DNA of 60,320 nt, taken from positions 1 to 60,320 of the forward strand of contig NZ_JBNNGK010000021.1 of assembly GCF_050268245.1 (NCBI RefSeq), read 5' to 3'. Below, piece by piece: positions 14,856 through 24,698 of this stretch (position 1 is its first letter; each line of letters opens with the position of its first letter). The DNA comes from JBNNGK01 sp050268245. GTDB lineage: Bacteria; Pseudomonadota; Gammaproteobacteria; Enterobacterales; Enterobacteriaceae. The notes below the pieces were generated by a model. It did not search any database. It was not told the origin of the DNA and saw only the letters and a list, made by a program, of their open reading frames with translations. The position numbers and the translations under genes were made by a program.

Positions 14856-15755
14856 ATGTTGGACAAAACACGTTTACGGATAGCAATGCAGAAATCAGGC
14901 CGCCTGAGCGAGGAGTCGCAAGAACTGCTGGCGCGCTGCGGTATTAAAATTAACCTGCAACAGCAACGGCTGATCGCTTTCGCAGAAAACATGCCTATCG
15001 ATATCCTGCGCGTACGTGATGACGATATTCCGGGGTTGGTGATGGACGGCGTGGTCGATCTGGGTATCATTGGTGAAAACGTCTTGGAAGAAGAGTTGCT
15101 CAACCGCCGCGCCCAAGGCGAAGATCCCCGTTATCTGACCCTGCGCCGGTTAGATTTTGGCGCTTGTCGTCTGTCGCTGGCTACCTCACTGGATCGAGAA
15201 TATACCGGCCCGCAAAGTCTGCAAGATGCCCGCATCGCCACCTCTTATCCACACCTGCTCAAACAATACCTCGATAAACAAGGCGTCCGTTTTAAATCAT
15301 GCCTGCTAAACGGTTCGGTAGAAGTAGCCCCGCGCGCGGGTCTGGCCGACGCCATCTGCGATTTGGTTTCCACCGGCGCAACCTTAGAGGCCAATGGCCT
15401 GCGCGAAGTGGAAATTATCTACCGCTCGAAAGCCTGTCTGATTCAACGTGATGGCGAAATGCCAGAAGCTAAACAGCAATTGATCGATCGCTTGATGACA
15501 CGTATTCAGGGCGTCATTCAGGCACGGGAGTCTAAATACATCATGTTGCACGCGCCCAGCGAACGACTGGACGAAATCATCGCCTTGCTGCCCGGCGCAG
15601 AACGCCCAACGATTCTGCCACTGGCTGGCGCGCAAAACCGCGTTGCTATGCACATGGTCAGCAGCGAAACCCTGTTCTGGGAAACCATGGAAAAGCTGAA
15701 AGCGCTGGGCGCCAGCTCCATTCTGGTGCTACCGATCGAGAAGATGATGGAGTAA
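14856..15755 (+). CDS. hisG: ATP phosphoribosyltransferase
   Basis: This 299-residue protein is the long, HisZ-independent form. It catalyses the first and feedback-inhibited step of histidine synthesis, joining ATP and PRPP. The catalytic domain begins LRIAMQKSGRLSEES. The C-terminal ACT-like regulatory domain, which binds histidine, starts after about residue 225. DLVSTGATLEANGL carries the PRPP-binding motif. It is first in the his operon, four bases before hisD, and is controlled by hisL. Confidence 0.97.
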   Translation: MLDKTRLRIAMQKSGRLSEESQELLARCGIKINLQQQRLIAFAENMPIDILRVRDDDIPGLVMDGVVDLGIIGENVLEEELLNRRAQGEDPRYLTLRRLDFGACRLSLATSLDREYTGPQSLQDARIATSYPHLLKQYLDKQGVRFKSCLLNGSVEVAPRAGLADAICDLVSTGATLEANGLREVEIIYRSKACLIQRDGEMPEAKQQLIDRLMTRIQGVIQARESKYIMLHAPSERLDEIIALLPGAERPTILPLAGAQNRVAMHMVSSETLFWETMEKLKALGASSILVLPIEKMME

Positions 15756-15759
15756 TCCC

Positions 15760-17067
15760 ATGTCAACATTCAATACTCTGGTCAATTGGGGCGAATGCAG
15801 CGTTGAGCAGCGAGCCGCGCTGTTAATGCGCCCGGCCATCGCCGCCGAAGACAGCATCGCGCAAACGGTGCGCGATATTCTCGATAACGTGAAAAACCAT
15901 GGCGATCGCGCACTGCGTGAATACAGCGCAAAATTTGATAAAACCGACGTCGCTGCGTTGCGTGTCAGCGCCGAGCAAATCGCCGCTGCCGCCGCATCAC
16001 TGAGCGATGAGGTGAAACAAGCGATGGCCGTGGCGGTGCGGAATGTGGAAACCTTCCATAATGCGCAAAAACTGCCGCCGGTAGACATCGAAACCCAGCC
16101 GGGCGTGCGTTGCCAACAGGTAACGCGTCCAATCGATTCAGTTGGTCTATACATTCCGGGTGGTTCCGCGCCGTTGCTTTCCACCGTATTGATGTTGGCC
16201 ACCCCCGCACGCATTGCGGGCTGTCGACGCGTAGTGCTGTGTTCGCCACCGCCGATTGCCAATGAGATCCTTTATGCCGCACAGTTGTGTGGCGTACAGG
16301 AAGTGTTTCAAGTCGGCGGCGCTCAGGCGATCGCAGCCATGGCATTCGGTACCGCGTCTGTACCACGCGTAGACAAAATCTTCGGCCCCGGTAACGCATT
16401 TGTCACCGAAGCCAAGCGTCAGATCAGTCAACGTCTCGACGGCGCCGCAATCGATATGCCAGCCGGCCCCTCAGAAGTGTTGGTGATCGCCGATAGCGGT
16501 GCGACCCCCGCGTTCGTGGCATCGGATTTGTTATCACAAGCCGAACACGGTCCGGATTCCCAAGTCATTTTGTTGACGCCGGACGCAGCGATGGCACAAG
16601 CCGTTGCTGACGCGGTGGAACAACAGTTAGCCGCGTTACCGCGCGCCGAGACGGCCCGACAGGCGCTCAACAGCAGCCGATTGATCGTGACGCAGGACTT
16701 GGCAGAATGCATTCGTATCAGCAATCAGTACGGCCCCGAACACTTAATTATTCAGACCCGCAACGCCCGTGATTTAGTCGATGAAATCACCAGCGCCGGT
16801 TCCGTTTTTCTTGGCGACTGGTCGCCGGAATCCGCCGGCGATTATGCATCGGGTACTAACCACGTGCTGCCGACCTACGGTTACACCGCCACCTGCTCCA
16901 GTCTGGGACTGGCGGATTTCCAAAAGCGCATGACGGTGCAGGAACTGTCTCCGCAAGGTTTTATCAACTTGGCGGCGACCATTGAGACATTAGCCGCCGC
17001 TGAGCAATTAACCGCCCACAAAAATGCCGTTACCCTACGCGTGGCCGCGTTAAAGGAGCAAGCATGA
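15760..17067 (+). CDS. hisD: Histidinol dehydrogenase
   Basis: This 435-residue, zinc-dependent enzyme oxidises histidinol to histidine in two NAD-linked steps, the last of the pathway. Conserved segments GLYIPGGSAPLLSTVLMLA, FGPGNAFVTEAKR, DMPAGPSEVLVIAD and SQAEHGPDSQVILLT are present, as is the GPEHL motif with the catalytic glutamate and histidine. Its stop overlaps the hisC start by four bases. Confidence 0.97.
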   Translation: MSTFNTLVNWGECSVEQRAALLMRPAIAAEDSIAQTVRDILDNVKNHGDRALREYSAKFDKTDVAALRVSAEQIAAAAASLSDEVKQAMAVAVRNVETFHNAQKLPPVDIETQPGVRCQQVTRPIDSVGLYIPGGSAPLLSTVLMLATPARIAGCRRVVLCSPPPIANEILYAAQLCGVQEVFQVGGAQAIAAMAFGTASVPRVDKIFGPGNAFVTEAKRQISQRLDGAAIDMPAGPSEVLVIADSGATPAFVASDLLSQAEHGPDSQVILLTPDAAMAQAVADAVEQQLAALPRAETARQALNSSRLIVTQDLAECIRISNQYGPEHLIIQTRNARDLVDEITSAGSVFLGDWSPESAGDYASGTNHVLPTYGYTATCSSLGLADFQKRMTVQELSPQGFINLAATIETLAAAEQLTAHKNAVTLRVAALKEQA

Positions 17068-18152
17068 GCATTGAACAACTGGCACGCCAGAATGTGCGCG
17101 AGCTGACCCCTTACCAATCCGCTCGGCGGCTCGGCGGCAAGGGCGACGTTTGGCTAAACGCCAACGAATACCCATTGGCAACCGAATTCCAACTGACGGC
17201 GCAGACCCTTAACCGTTATCCGGAATGCCAACCTGCGCAGGTGATTGAGCGCTATGCCGAGTATGCGGGGGTGAAAAAAGAGCAAGTGCTGGTTAGCCGC
17301 GGTGCAGATGAAGGCATCGAACTGCTGATTCGTGCTTTCTGCGAACCGGGTAAAGATGCCATTCTGTTTTGCCCGCCAACCTACGGTATGTATGCCGTCA
17401 GTGCGGAAACCTTTGGTATCGAACAGCGTACGGTGCAAGCCCAAGAAAACTGGCAGCTCGACCTGCCAGCGATAGCCGAAAGTTTGGACAACGTAAAACT
17501 GATTTATGTTTGTAGCCCAAATAACCCCACCGGTAACCTGATCGATCCAGACGACTTACGCGCACTGTTGGACATGGCTAAAGGCAAGGCAGTCGTGGCG
17601 ATTGATGAGGCCTATATCGAGTTCTGTCCACAAGCCAGCGTAAGCACTTGGCTCAGTGATTATCCGCACCTGGCCATTTTGCGTACGCTTTCCAAAGCGT
17701 TTGCACTGGCGGGGCTGCGTTGCGGCTTCACCTTAGCCAATGAAGATCTGATTGCCTTGCTGCTGAAAGTGATTGCCCCCTATCCGCTCTCCACGCCGGT
17801 AGCTGATATCGCCGCCCAAGCACTGAGCACTGAGGGGCTACGTGTGATGCGCCAACGTGTTACCGAGATCGCCAGCAATCGCAACTGGCTGCAACAGGCT
17901 CTGGCAAACTGCGACTGTGTCGAACAGGTGTTCCCCAGCGACAGTAATTATTTGCTTGTACGCTTTACTGCCTCCAGTAATGTGTTTAAAAGCTTGTGGG
18001 ATCAGGGCATTATTTTACGAGACCAAAACAAACAGCCAGGGTTGTCCGGCTGCCTGCGTATCACCATAGGCACCCGCGACGAATGTCAGCGCGTTATTGA
18101 CGCACTCAAGACCTTGCCCGGTGCTACCGAGACTCGCCAGGAGCCAATGTGA
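17064..18152 (+). CDS. hisC: Histidinol-phosphate aminotransferase
   Basis: This 362-residue, PLP-dependent class II aminotransferase transfers an amino group from glutamate to imidazole acetol phosphate. The cofactor lysine is in RTLSKAFALAG. LNANEYPL near the N-terminus and SPNNPTGN are the usual substrate and PLP contacts. It overlaps both hisD and hisB by four bases, a sign of translational coupling. Confidence 0.97.
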   Translation: MSIEQLARQNVRELTPYQSARRLGGKGDVWLNANEYPLATEFQLTAQTLNRYPECQPAQVIERYAEYAGVKKEQVLVSRGADEGIELLIRAFCEPGKDAILFCPPTYGMYAVSAETFGIEQRTVQAQENWQLDLPAIAESLDNVKLIYVCSPNNPTGNLIDPDDLRALLDMAKGKAVVAIDEAYIEFCPQASVSTWLSDYPHLAILRTLSKAFALAGLRCGFTLANEDLIALLLKVIAPYPLSTPVADIAAQALSTEGLRVMRQRVTEIASNRNWLQQALANCDCVEQVFPSDSNYLLVRFTASSNVFKSLWDQGIILRDQNKQPGLSGCLRITIGTRDECQRVIDALKTLPGATETRQEPM

Positions 18153-19216
18153 GCCAGAAATATCTCTTTATCGATCGTGACGGTACATTAATTGCCGAGC
18201 CACCCGAAGATTTCCAGGTTGATCGCCTGGATAAACTGGCACTGGAACCGGATGTTATCCCTTCCCTGCTCGCATTACAGGCTGCGGGCTATACCTTGGT
18301 GATGATTACGAATCAGGACGGGCTGGGCACGTCTAGTTTTCCGCAAGAAACCTTTGATCCGCCGCATAATCTGATGATGCAGATCCTCAGTTCTCAGGGT
18401 ATTGAATTTGAAGACATTCTGATTTGCCCTCATCTGCCAGCAGACAACTGCGATTGTCGTAAACCGAAAACTGCGCTAGTGGAGGCTTATTTGGCTCCAG
18501 GGGCGATCAACATCGCCAATAGCTACGTGATCGGCGATCGGCAAACGGATGTCCAATTGGCTGCCAATATGGGCATTCAAGGGTTACTGTATCAACGTGA
18601 TACGCTTGGCTGGCAAGAGATCACCCGTCAGTTGACGCAGCGCGATCGTCATGCGCATGTCAACCGCGTCACGAAAGAAACGCAAATTGACGTCAATGTC
18701 TGGTTGGATCGAGAGGGCAGCAGCAAGATCAAAACCGGCGTCGGCTTCTTCGATCACATGCTGGATCAGATCGCCACTCACGGCGGCTTCCGCATGGATA
18801 TTCAGGTGAATGGCGATTTGTATATCGACGATCACCATACGGTAGAAGACACCGCGCTGGCATTAGGTGAAGCACTAAACAAAGCGCTAGGTGACAAACG
18901 CGGTATTGCTCGTTTCGGCTTTGTATTACCGATGGACGAGTGTTTGGCGCGCTGCGCTATGGATATTTCCGGTCGCCCGCATCTGGAATACAAAGCCGAG
19001 TTCAACTATCAACGCGTCGGTGATTTGAGCACTGAAATGGTCGAGCACTTCTTCCGTTCATTGTCCTATACCATGGGCTGCACTTTGCACTTGAAAACCA
19101 AAGGCAAAAATGACCATCACCGAGTGGAAAGTCTGTTCAAAGTGTTTGGTCGCACGCTACGCCAAGCGATTCGCGTTGAGGGTAACATCCTGCCGAGTTC
19201 AAAAGGAGTGCTGTAA
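18149..19216 (+). CDS. hisB: Bifunctional histidinol-phosphatase / imidazoleglycerol-phosphate dehydratase
   Basis: This 355-residue protein is a fusion of two pathway enzymes. Residues 1 to about 165 form a HAD phosphatase with FIDRDGTLI and the zinc-binding CPHLPADNCDCRKP. The remainder is the dehydratase with GFFDHMLDQIATHGGF and DDHHTVEDTAL, whose histidines bind manganese. The fusion is typical of Enterobacterales. The gene begins inside the hisC stop and ends inside the hisH start. Confidence 0.97.
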   Translation: MSQKYLFIDRDGTLIAEPPEDFQVDRLDKLALEPDVIPSLLALQAAGYTLVMITNQDGLGTSSFPQETFDPPHNLMMQILSSQGIEFEDILICPHLPADNCDCRKPKTALVEAYLAPGAINIANSYVIGDRQTDVQLAANMGIQGLLYQRDTLGWQEITRQLTQRDRHAHVNRVTKETQIDVNVWLDREGSSKIKTGVGFFDHMLDQIATHGGFRMDIQVNGDLYIDDHHTVEDTALALGEALNKALGDKRGIARFGFVLPMDECLARCAMDISGRPHLEYKAEFNYQRVGDLSTEMVEHFFRSLSYTMGCTLHLKTKGKNDHHRVESLFKVFGRTLRQAIRVEGNILPSSKGVL

Positions 19217-19806
19217 TGAACGTGGTGATTCTCGATACCGGGTGTGCCAACCTCTCTTCCGTCACTTACGCGGTACAACGGTTGGGTTATCAACCCACCA
19301 TCAGCCGCGATCCGGAACGCGTTCTGCGTGCCGACAAACTGTTTCTACCCGGCGTCGGCACCGCACAAGCGGCGATGGCACAGTTAGAGCAGCGTGAACT
19401 GATCGATTTGATCAAAGTCTGCAACCAGCCAGTTTTAGGTATTTGCCTCGGCATGCAGTTACTGGCAAGCGGCAGCGAAGAAAGCGGTGGCATAACAACG
19501 CTTGGCATCATCGATACGCCAGTCAAACAGATGACCGATTGCGGCCTGCCGCTACCACATATGGGCTGGAACCAGGTTTCCGCACAGGCTGGCAACCCTC
19601 TGTTCCGCAACATCGACGACGGCGCTTACTTCTATTTTGTTCACGGCTATGCGATGCCAATATGCCCAAGCACCATCGCTCAGGCGAACTACGGCGAGCC
19701 CTTCTCCGCCGCCGTACAAAAAGACAATTTCTTCGGCGTGCAGTTTCACCCAGAGCGTTCTGGCGCAGCCGGCGCACAACTGTTGAAAAACTTTCTGGAG
19801 ATGTAG
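19216..19806 (+). CDS. hisH: Imidazole glycerol phosphate synthase, glutaminase subunit
   Basis: This 196-residue class I glutamine amidotransferase supplies ammonia to HisF. The nucleophilic cysteine is in VLGICLGMQLL, and the catalytic His-Glu pair is in GVQFHPERSG near the C-terminus. The start overlaps the hisB stop (TAATG). hisA begins five bases after its stop. Confidence 0.97.
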   Translation: MNVVILDTGCANLSSVTYAVQRLGYQPTISRDPERVLRADKLFLPGVGTAQAAMAQLEQRELIDLIKVCNQPVLGICLGMQLLASGSEESGGITTLGIIDTPVKQMTDCGLPLPHMGWNQVSAQAGNPLFRNIDDGAYFYFVHGYAMPICPSTIAQANYGEPFSAAVQKDNFFGVQFHPERSGAAGAQLLKNFLEM

Positions 19807-19811
19807 GCAGC

Positions 19812-20549
19812 ATGATTATTCCCGCTTTAGATTTGATCGACGGCAACGTGGTGCGTTTGCATCAAGGGGACTACGGTCAACAACGTGACTACGGCAACGA
19901 CCCGCTGCTACGCCTGCAGGATTACCAACGGCAAGGCGCTCAGGTACTGCATTTGGTCGATCTCACCGGTGCCAAAGATCCGGCCGCGCGGCAGATTCCA
20001 CTGCTACAGACGCTGCTGGCAGGCGTAAGCGTACCGGTACAAGTTGGCGGCGGCATTCGCACCGAACAAGACGTGACGGCACTGTTAGACGCCGGTGCCA
20101 GCCGCGTAGTGATTGGTTCGACCGCGGTAAAACAACCCGCGTTGGTTCAACGTTGGTTTGAACGCTACGGTGCCGATGCGTTAGTGCTGGCACTGGATGT
20201 TCGCATTCACGCCGATGGTGCCAAACAGGTCGCGATCAGCGGCTGGCAAGAGGATTCCGATGCCCAATTGGAACAGGTGGTGGAACAGTTCCTGCCTTAT
20301 GGCCTGAAACATGTACTGTGCACTGATATCTCGCGTGACGGTACATTGGCCGGCTCCAACGTGGCACTGTATCGTGAAATCTGCGCCCGCTATCCCCAAA
20401 TCGCCTTTCAGGCTTCCGGGGGAATTGGCGGTCTGGAAGACATTGCTCAGCTTCGCGGCAGCGGCGTAGAGGGCGTGATTGTCGGGCGCGCATTGCTCGA
20501 AGGTAAATTTAGCGTTGAGGAGGCTATTGCATGCTGGCAAAACGGATAA
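19812..20549 (+). CDS. hisA: ProFAR isomerase (HisA)
   Basis: The ATG at 19812, with GGCAG just upstream and the canonical N-terminus MIIPALDLIDGNVVRLHQGD, gives 245 residues; the much longer open frame upstream is read-through of hisH sequence. This (beta-alpha)8 barrel isomerises ProFAR to PRFAR. The catalytic aspartates are in ALDLID and in the second half of the barrel near CTDISRDGT. It overlaps hisF by 19 bases. Confidence 0.97.
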   Translation: MIIPALDLIDGNVVRLHQGDYGQQRDYGNDPLLRLQDYQRQGAQVLHLVDLTGAKDPAARQIPLLQTLLAGVSVPVQVGGGIRTEQDVTALLDAGASRVVIGSTAVKQPALVQRWFERYGADALVLALDVRIHADGAKQVAISGWQEDSDAQLEQVVEQFLPYGLKHVLCTDISRDGTLAGSNVALYREICARYPQIAFQASGGIGGLEDIAQLRGSGVEGVIVGRALLEGKFSVEEAIACWQNG

Positions 20550-21307
20550 TCCCATGTCTGGACGTGAAAGACGGGCAAGTGGTGAAAGGCGTGCAGTTCC
20601 GCAACCACGAAATCATCGGTGACATTGTGCCGCTGGCACAGCGCTATGCGCAGGAAGGTGCTGATGAATTGGTGTTCTATGATATTACCGCCTCCAGCGA
20701 TGGCCGTGTCGTCGACAAAAGCTGGGTATCGCGCGTTGCAGAAGTGATCGACATCCCCTTCTGCGTGGCGGGTGGCATCAAAAGTGCCGATGATGCTAGC
20801 CAGATCCTGTCTTTTGGTGCGGATAAAATCTCTATTAACTCCCCAGCGTTGGCAGACCCCACGCTCATTAGTCGTCTGGCCGATCGCTTTGGCGTTCAAT
20901 GCATCGTCATCGGGATCGATACTTGGTACGACAATGAAAGCGGTAAATATCACGTCAATCAATATACCGGCGATGAAACCCGCACGCGCGTCACGCAGTG
21001 GGAAACGCTCGATTGGGTAAAAGAGGTGCAAAAACTGGGCGCTGGCGAAATCGTACTGAACATGATGAACCAGGACGGCGTACGCAACGGCTACGACTTG
21101 GCACAGTTAAAACGCGTGCGCGAAATATGCCATGTCCCGCTGATCGCCTCTGGTGGTGCTGGCACTCCGCAACATTTTCTGGATGCCTTCCGTGACGCCA
21201 ACGTAGATGGTGCCTTGGCTGCTTCCGTGTTCCACAAGCAAATTATCAATATTGGCGAACTGAAAACGTTCTTGGCCGATCACAACGTGGAGATTCGCCT
21301 GTGTTAA
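20531..21307 (+). CDS. hisF: Imidazole glycerol phosphate synthase, cyclase subunit
   Basis: This 258-residue (beta-alpha)8 barrel pairs with HisH. It uses the channelled ammonia to convert PRFAR into imidazole glycerol phosphate and AICAR. The catalytic aspartates lie in IIPCLDVKDGQVVKG and IVIGIDTW. The gene starts inside hisA and overlaps hisI by seven bases. Confidence 0.97.
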   Translation: MLAKRIIPCLDVKDGQVVKGVQFRNHEIIGDIVPLAQRYAQEGADELVFYDITASSDGRVVDKSWVSRVAEVIDIPFCVAGGIKSADDASQILSFGADKISINSPALADPTLISRLADRFGVQCIVIGIDTWYDNESGKYHVNQYTGDETRTRVTQWETLDWVKEVQKLGAGEIVLNMMNQDGVRNGYDLAQLKRVREICHVPLIASGGAGTPQHFLDAFRDANVDGALAASVFHKQIINIGELKTFLADHNVEIRLC

Positions 21308-21915
21308 CCACGCAACAAAAGGCCCAGCTTGATTGGGAAAAAACCGGCAATCTATTGCCAGTAATCGTTCAGCATGCCGTTTCCGGCGAAGTGCTCATGC
21401 TGGGTTATATGAATCAGGAAGCGCTTGCGGTCACGGAACAACGCGGCAAGGTCACCTTTTTCTCACGCACGAAACAACGCCTATGGACCAAGGGCGAAAG
21501 CTCTGGCCACTTCCTCAACGTAGTCAGCATCACCCCTGACTGCGACAACGATACCCTGCTGATTCTGGCCAAGCCCATCGGCCCTACCTGCCATTTAGGT
21601 AACAGCAGTTGTTTCCATCCGGCAACGAGCGATTGGGCTTTCCTCTATCAGTTGGAGCAGCTGTTGGCAGAACGTAAACACGCCGATCCGACCAGCTCTT
21701 ACACCGCCAGCCTTTACGCCAGCGGCACCAAGCGTATCGCGCAGAAAGTCGGGGAGGAAGGTGTAGAAACCGCCCTCGCCGCTACGGTCAACGATCGTGA
21801 AGAACTCACCAACGAAGCTTCTGACTTGATTTATCACCTTATGGTCCTATTACAGGATCAGGAGCTGGATCTGAGCGCGGTAATCAACCGCCTGCGAGAA
21901 CGGCATACGAAGTAA
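21301..21915 (+). CDS. hisI: Bifunctional phosphoribosyl-AMP cyclohydrolase / phosphoribosyl-ATP pyrophosphatase
   Basis: This 204-residue fused HisIE enzyme starts at GTG within the hisF end. The N-terminal cyclohydrolase shows LMLGYMNQEAL and the zinc-binding DCDND and CHLGNSSCF segments. The C-terminal pyrophosphatase has GTKRIAQKVGEEGVETALAA. It catalyses steps 2 and 3 of the pathway and is the last gene of the operon. Confidence 0.96.
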   Translation: MLTTQQKAQLDWEKTGNLLPVIVQHAVSGEVLMLGYMNQEALAVTEQRGKVTFFSRTKQRLWTKGESSGHFLNVVSITPDCDNDTLLILAKPIGPTCHLGNSSCFHPATSDWAFLYQLEQLLAERKHADPTSSYTASLYASGTKRIAQKVGEEGVETALAATVNDREELTNEASDLIYHLMVLLQDQELDLSAVINRLRERHTK

Positions 21916-21930
21916 TTATTCTGGATAAAG

Positions 21931-21964
21931 AAAAAGCCGCTGAGGATTAATCCAGCGGCTTTTT
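21931..21964. terminator. Bidirectional terminator between hisI and gnd
   Basis: AAAAAGCCGCTG and CAGCGGCTTTTT form a 12-bp stem with a 10-nt loop. The A-run and T-run on the two flanks allow it to end both the his operon (plus) and gnd (minus). Confidence 0.93.
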
Positions 21965-21989
21965 ATCATGTTAAAACTCAGGTTTTAGG

Positions 21990-23396
21990 TTATTCCATCC
22001 ACTCAGTATGGAACACGCCATCTTTATCGATGCGTTTATAGGTGTGCGCACCGAAGTAATCGCGCTGTGCCTGAATCAGGTTAGCTGGCAGCACCGCTGA
22101 ACGGTAGCTGTCGTAGTAGGCAATAGCCGCAGAGAAAGTCGGCGTTGGAATGCCGTTCTGAACAGCATAAGAAACGACATCGCGCAAAGCTTGTTGATAC
22201 TCATCAGCAATTTGCTTGAAGTAAGGCGCCAGCAATAGATTAGCGATGTCAGCATTTTCAGCATAGGCATCGGTAATTTTCTGCAAGAACTGGGCGCGAA
22301 TGATGCAACCTGCGCGGAAGATTTTAGCAATCTCACCATAATTCAGATCCCAGTTGTTTTCTTTAGACGCAGCTTTCAATTGAGAGAAGCCTTGCGCATA
22401 AGAAACAATTTTGCCCAAATAAAGCGCGCGACGCACTTTTTCGATAAATTCTGCTTTATCGCCGGTAAATGCTGCAACTTTTGGCCCAGTGAGTACTTTA
22501 GATGCCGCAACACGTTGGTCTTTCAAGGAGGACAGATAACGCGCGAACACGGATTCGGTAATCAGCGACAACGGCTCACCGAGATCCAACGAGCTTTGGC
22601 TCGTCCACTTACCCGTGCCTTTGTTCGCCGCTTCATCCAGAATCACATCAACTAAGTATTTACCTTCTTCATCTTTTTTAGTGAAGATGTCTTTGGTGAT
22701 GTCGATCAGATAGCTGTTAAGCTCACCTTTGTTCCATTCGGCAAAGGTCGATGCCAATTCTTCGTTATTCAGATTCAACGCTTGTTTCAGCAGAGAGTAA
22801 GCTTCTGCAATCAGCTGCATATCACCGTATTCGATGCCATTGTGAACCATTTTCACGTAATGACCGGCGCCGTCCGCACCAATATAAGTCACGCAAGGCT
22901 CGCCTTCAGCTACCGCTGCAATTTTCTGCAAGATGGGCGCAACCAGCTCATAGGCTTCTTTCTGGCCACCAGGCATAATCGATGGCCCTTTCAGCGCGCC
23001 CTCCTCACCGCCGGAAACACCGGTGCCGATGAAGTTGAAACCCTGGTCTGACAATTCGCGGTTACGGCGAATTGTATCTTGGTAGTAGGTGTTGCCACCG
23101 TCAATCAGAATGTCGCCTTTATCCAGATGCGGAGTCAGGGAAGCGATGGTTTTGTCTGTGGCTTCGCCTGCTTTTACCATCAGCAAAATGCGACGTGGCT
23201 TCTCTAAGGACTCAACAAACTCTTCAACGGTGTAGAATGGCGCCAGATTTTTACCTGGGTTTTCAGCAATGACTTCATCAGTCTTGTCGCCCGAACGGTT
23301 AAAAATGGAAACCGTGTAACCGCGGCTTTCGATGTTAAGTGCCAGATTGCGGCCCATTACCGCCATGCCGACAACGCCGATTTGTTGCTTGGACAT
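21990..23396 (-). CDS. gnd: 6-phosphogluconate dehydrogenase, decarboxylating
   Basis: This 468-residue enzyme of the oxidative pentose phosphate pathway makes ribulose 5-phosphate and NADPH. The Rossmann motif GVVGMAVMGRNLA is at the N-terminus. The substrate-binding segment GTGVSGGEEGALKGPSIMPG and the catalytic HNGIEYGDMQ follow. The length equals that of E. coli Gnd. It marks the usual his-side border of enterobacterial O-antigen loci. GGAG precedes the ATG. Confidence 0.97.
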   Translation of the reverse strand: MSKQQIGVVGMAVMGRNLALNIESRGYTVSIFNRSGDKTDEVIAENPGKNLAPFYTVEEFVESLEKPRRILLMVKAGEATDKTIASLTPHLDKGDILIDGGNTYYQDTIRRNRELSDQGFNFIGTGVSGGEEGALKGPSIMPGGQKEAYELVAPILQKIAAVAEGEPCVTYIGADGAGHYVKMVHNGIEYGDMQLIAEAYSLLKQALNLNNEELASTFAEWNKGELNSYLIDITKDIFTKKDEEGKYLVDVILDEAANKGTGKWTSQSSLDLGEPLSLITESVFARYLSSLKDQRVAASKVLTGPKVAAFTGDKAEFIEKVRRALYLGKIVSYAQGFSQLKAASKENNWDLNYGEIAKIFRAGCIIRAQFLQKITDAYAENADIANLLLAPYFKQIADEYQQALRDVVSYAVQNGIPTPTFSAAIAYYDSYRSAVLPANLIQAQRDYFGAHTYKRIDKDGVFHTEWME

Positions 23397-23765
23397 TGAA
23401 GAACTCCTGTCTGAGGATGACCCCTGCTAACTGCTCTCGGCTAACAGGTTTTGTGATGTGGCACACATGTTAACTCAGGTTTGAGGCTGGTGGGTAGTGA
23501 TTGGTGCGATAGGCCATACGACAAGCCGCCAATTTAACCTTTCTTCCTATAATGTCGTAGCGATGGAGAGCAGAAAAAGTTAATAAAATTAAATTTCAAT
23601 TGGTTGTCCACTTTTAACGCATCACAACTTAATTAGAGTTTTCCTGTTTGCGTGATTTACGTTGGCTGTTAGAATTGTCAGCTTGATTAATGCAGAGGGT
23701 TCTTCTTTATTGAAAGATGCAAACCGCCGAAAGTGCATTAATACCGCATTCTAATGGAGAGCGTA
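23397..23765. other. Intergenic region between divergent gnd and the O-antigen genes
   Basis: The 370-bp gap must contain promoters for gnd and for the plus-strand glycosyltransferase operon. A stretch around 23470-23505 (GTTAACTCAGG, then GGTGGGTAGTG) has a distant likeness to a JUMPStart/ops element, but the ops core is not intact. No gene was seen. Confidence 0.45.
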
Positions 23766-24698
23766 GTGTCTGAGCATCAAGCTATCGGTTCTGCTTCAGC
23801 CGAGCCCGTCGTGTCGTCAGTGGATGATAAAATCGCTGCGGTGATTGTTTCGTACCATCCTGACTTGGATAATCTGAAAACCTTAATCCAAGAGTTGAAT
23901 CGCCAGCACGTACCTAGCGTGCTCGTCGATAACGGTTCATTATCACCTGCGGTTGTCGATGAATTGAAACAAATAGCGACCGTAATTCGCCTGGATGATA
24001 ATGTAGGCATCGCCAAAGCTCAAAATATTGGTATTGAACAGGCATCTGCAAGCTATCAAGCTGAATTGCTAGTGTTCTTTGACCAAGACAGTCATGTAGA
24101 GGCAACGTTTATTTCAGGTTTGTTAAATGATTATCATCTCGTTGCTGCAACAAATAAGGTCGCAGCTATTGGGCCTATCTTTACAGATTCTCGTTATGGA
24201 TTTTATTACCCATTAATAAAAGTGAACAAATGGGGCTGGCGTACCAAAATCAAACCCCAATTTCAACAACATCCTTTTGAAGTCAGTATGATTATCTCTT
24301 CAGGTTCGCTTATACCAGCTGCCGTGCTGAAAGATGTAGGTGTTATGAACGAAACTCTGTTTATTGATTATGTCGATACAGAGTGGTGCTTACGCGCGGT
24401 CGGGAAGGGTTATAAAATTTTTGCCGCGACGTCGGCAAAAATGTCTCATGCAATCGGTGACCGAGCGATTAAAGTATTGGCATGGCATGTACCGATGCAC
24501 TCAGCTTTCCGCAGGTATTATCGTTTGCGTAACGGTATATATTTACTACGGATGCCTCACGTACCTCTTTTGGTAAAAATGCGCGAGAACCTCTTTAATA
24601 CACTTCATCAGATATTGCTAATAGTTACACAGCCGAACAAAAAAACGCATCTAACCACTTGGTATCGTGCGCTTAAAGATGGAATTAGTTTAAAATGA
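23766..24698 (+). CDS. Rhamnosyltransferase-like GT2 glycosyltransferase
   Basis: The GTG at 23766, with GGAGAG ending four bases upstream, gives 310 residues; an ATG four codons earlier is the alternative. It is a GT-A fold family 2 enzyme: IAAVIVSYHPDLDNLKTLI at the start, VDNGS, DDNVGIAKAQN and FFDQDSH as the nucleotide-sugar and metal motif. This layout is typical of RfbN/WbbL-type dTDP-rhamnosyltransferases. rmlBACD nearby supply dTDP-L-rhamnose. It overlaps the next glycosyltransferase by four bases. Donor and linkage are inferred. Confidence 0.8.
   Translation: MSEHQAIGSASAEPVVSSVDDKIAAVIVSYHPDLDNLKTLIQELNRQHVPSVLVDNGSLSPAVVDELKQIATVIRLDDNVGIAKAQNIGIEQASASYQAELLVFFDQDSHVEATFISGLLNDYHLVAATNKVAAIGPIFTDSRYGFYYPLIKVNKWGWRTKIKPQFQQHPFEVSMIISSGSLIPAAVLKDVGVMNETLFIDYVDTEWCLRAVGKGYKIFAATSAKMSHAIGDRAIKVLAWHVPMHSAFRRYYRLRNGIYLLRMPHVPLLVKMRENLFNTLHQILLIVTQPNKKTHLTTWYRALKDGISLK

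Noticed and set aside
19443..19811. N-terminal extension of hisA by about 120 residues
   Set aside because: The extra sequence is hisH read in another frame. The canonical HisA start MIIPALDLIDG is at 19812 with a ribosome binding site.
23470..23505. JUMPStart-like stretch upstream of the O-antigen glycosyltransferases
   Set aside because: The GTTAA, CAGG and GGTAG-like blocks appear in roughly the right order, but the spacing is wrong and the ops core GGCGGTAG is not intact (GGTGGGTAG). The copy at 40381 shows what a real one looks like here.
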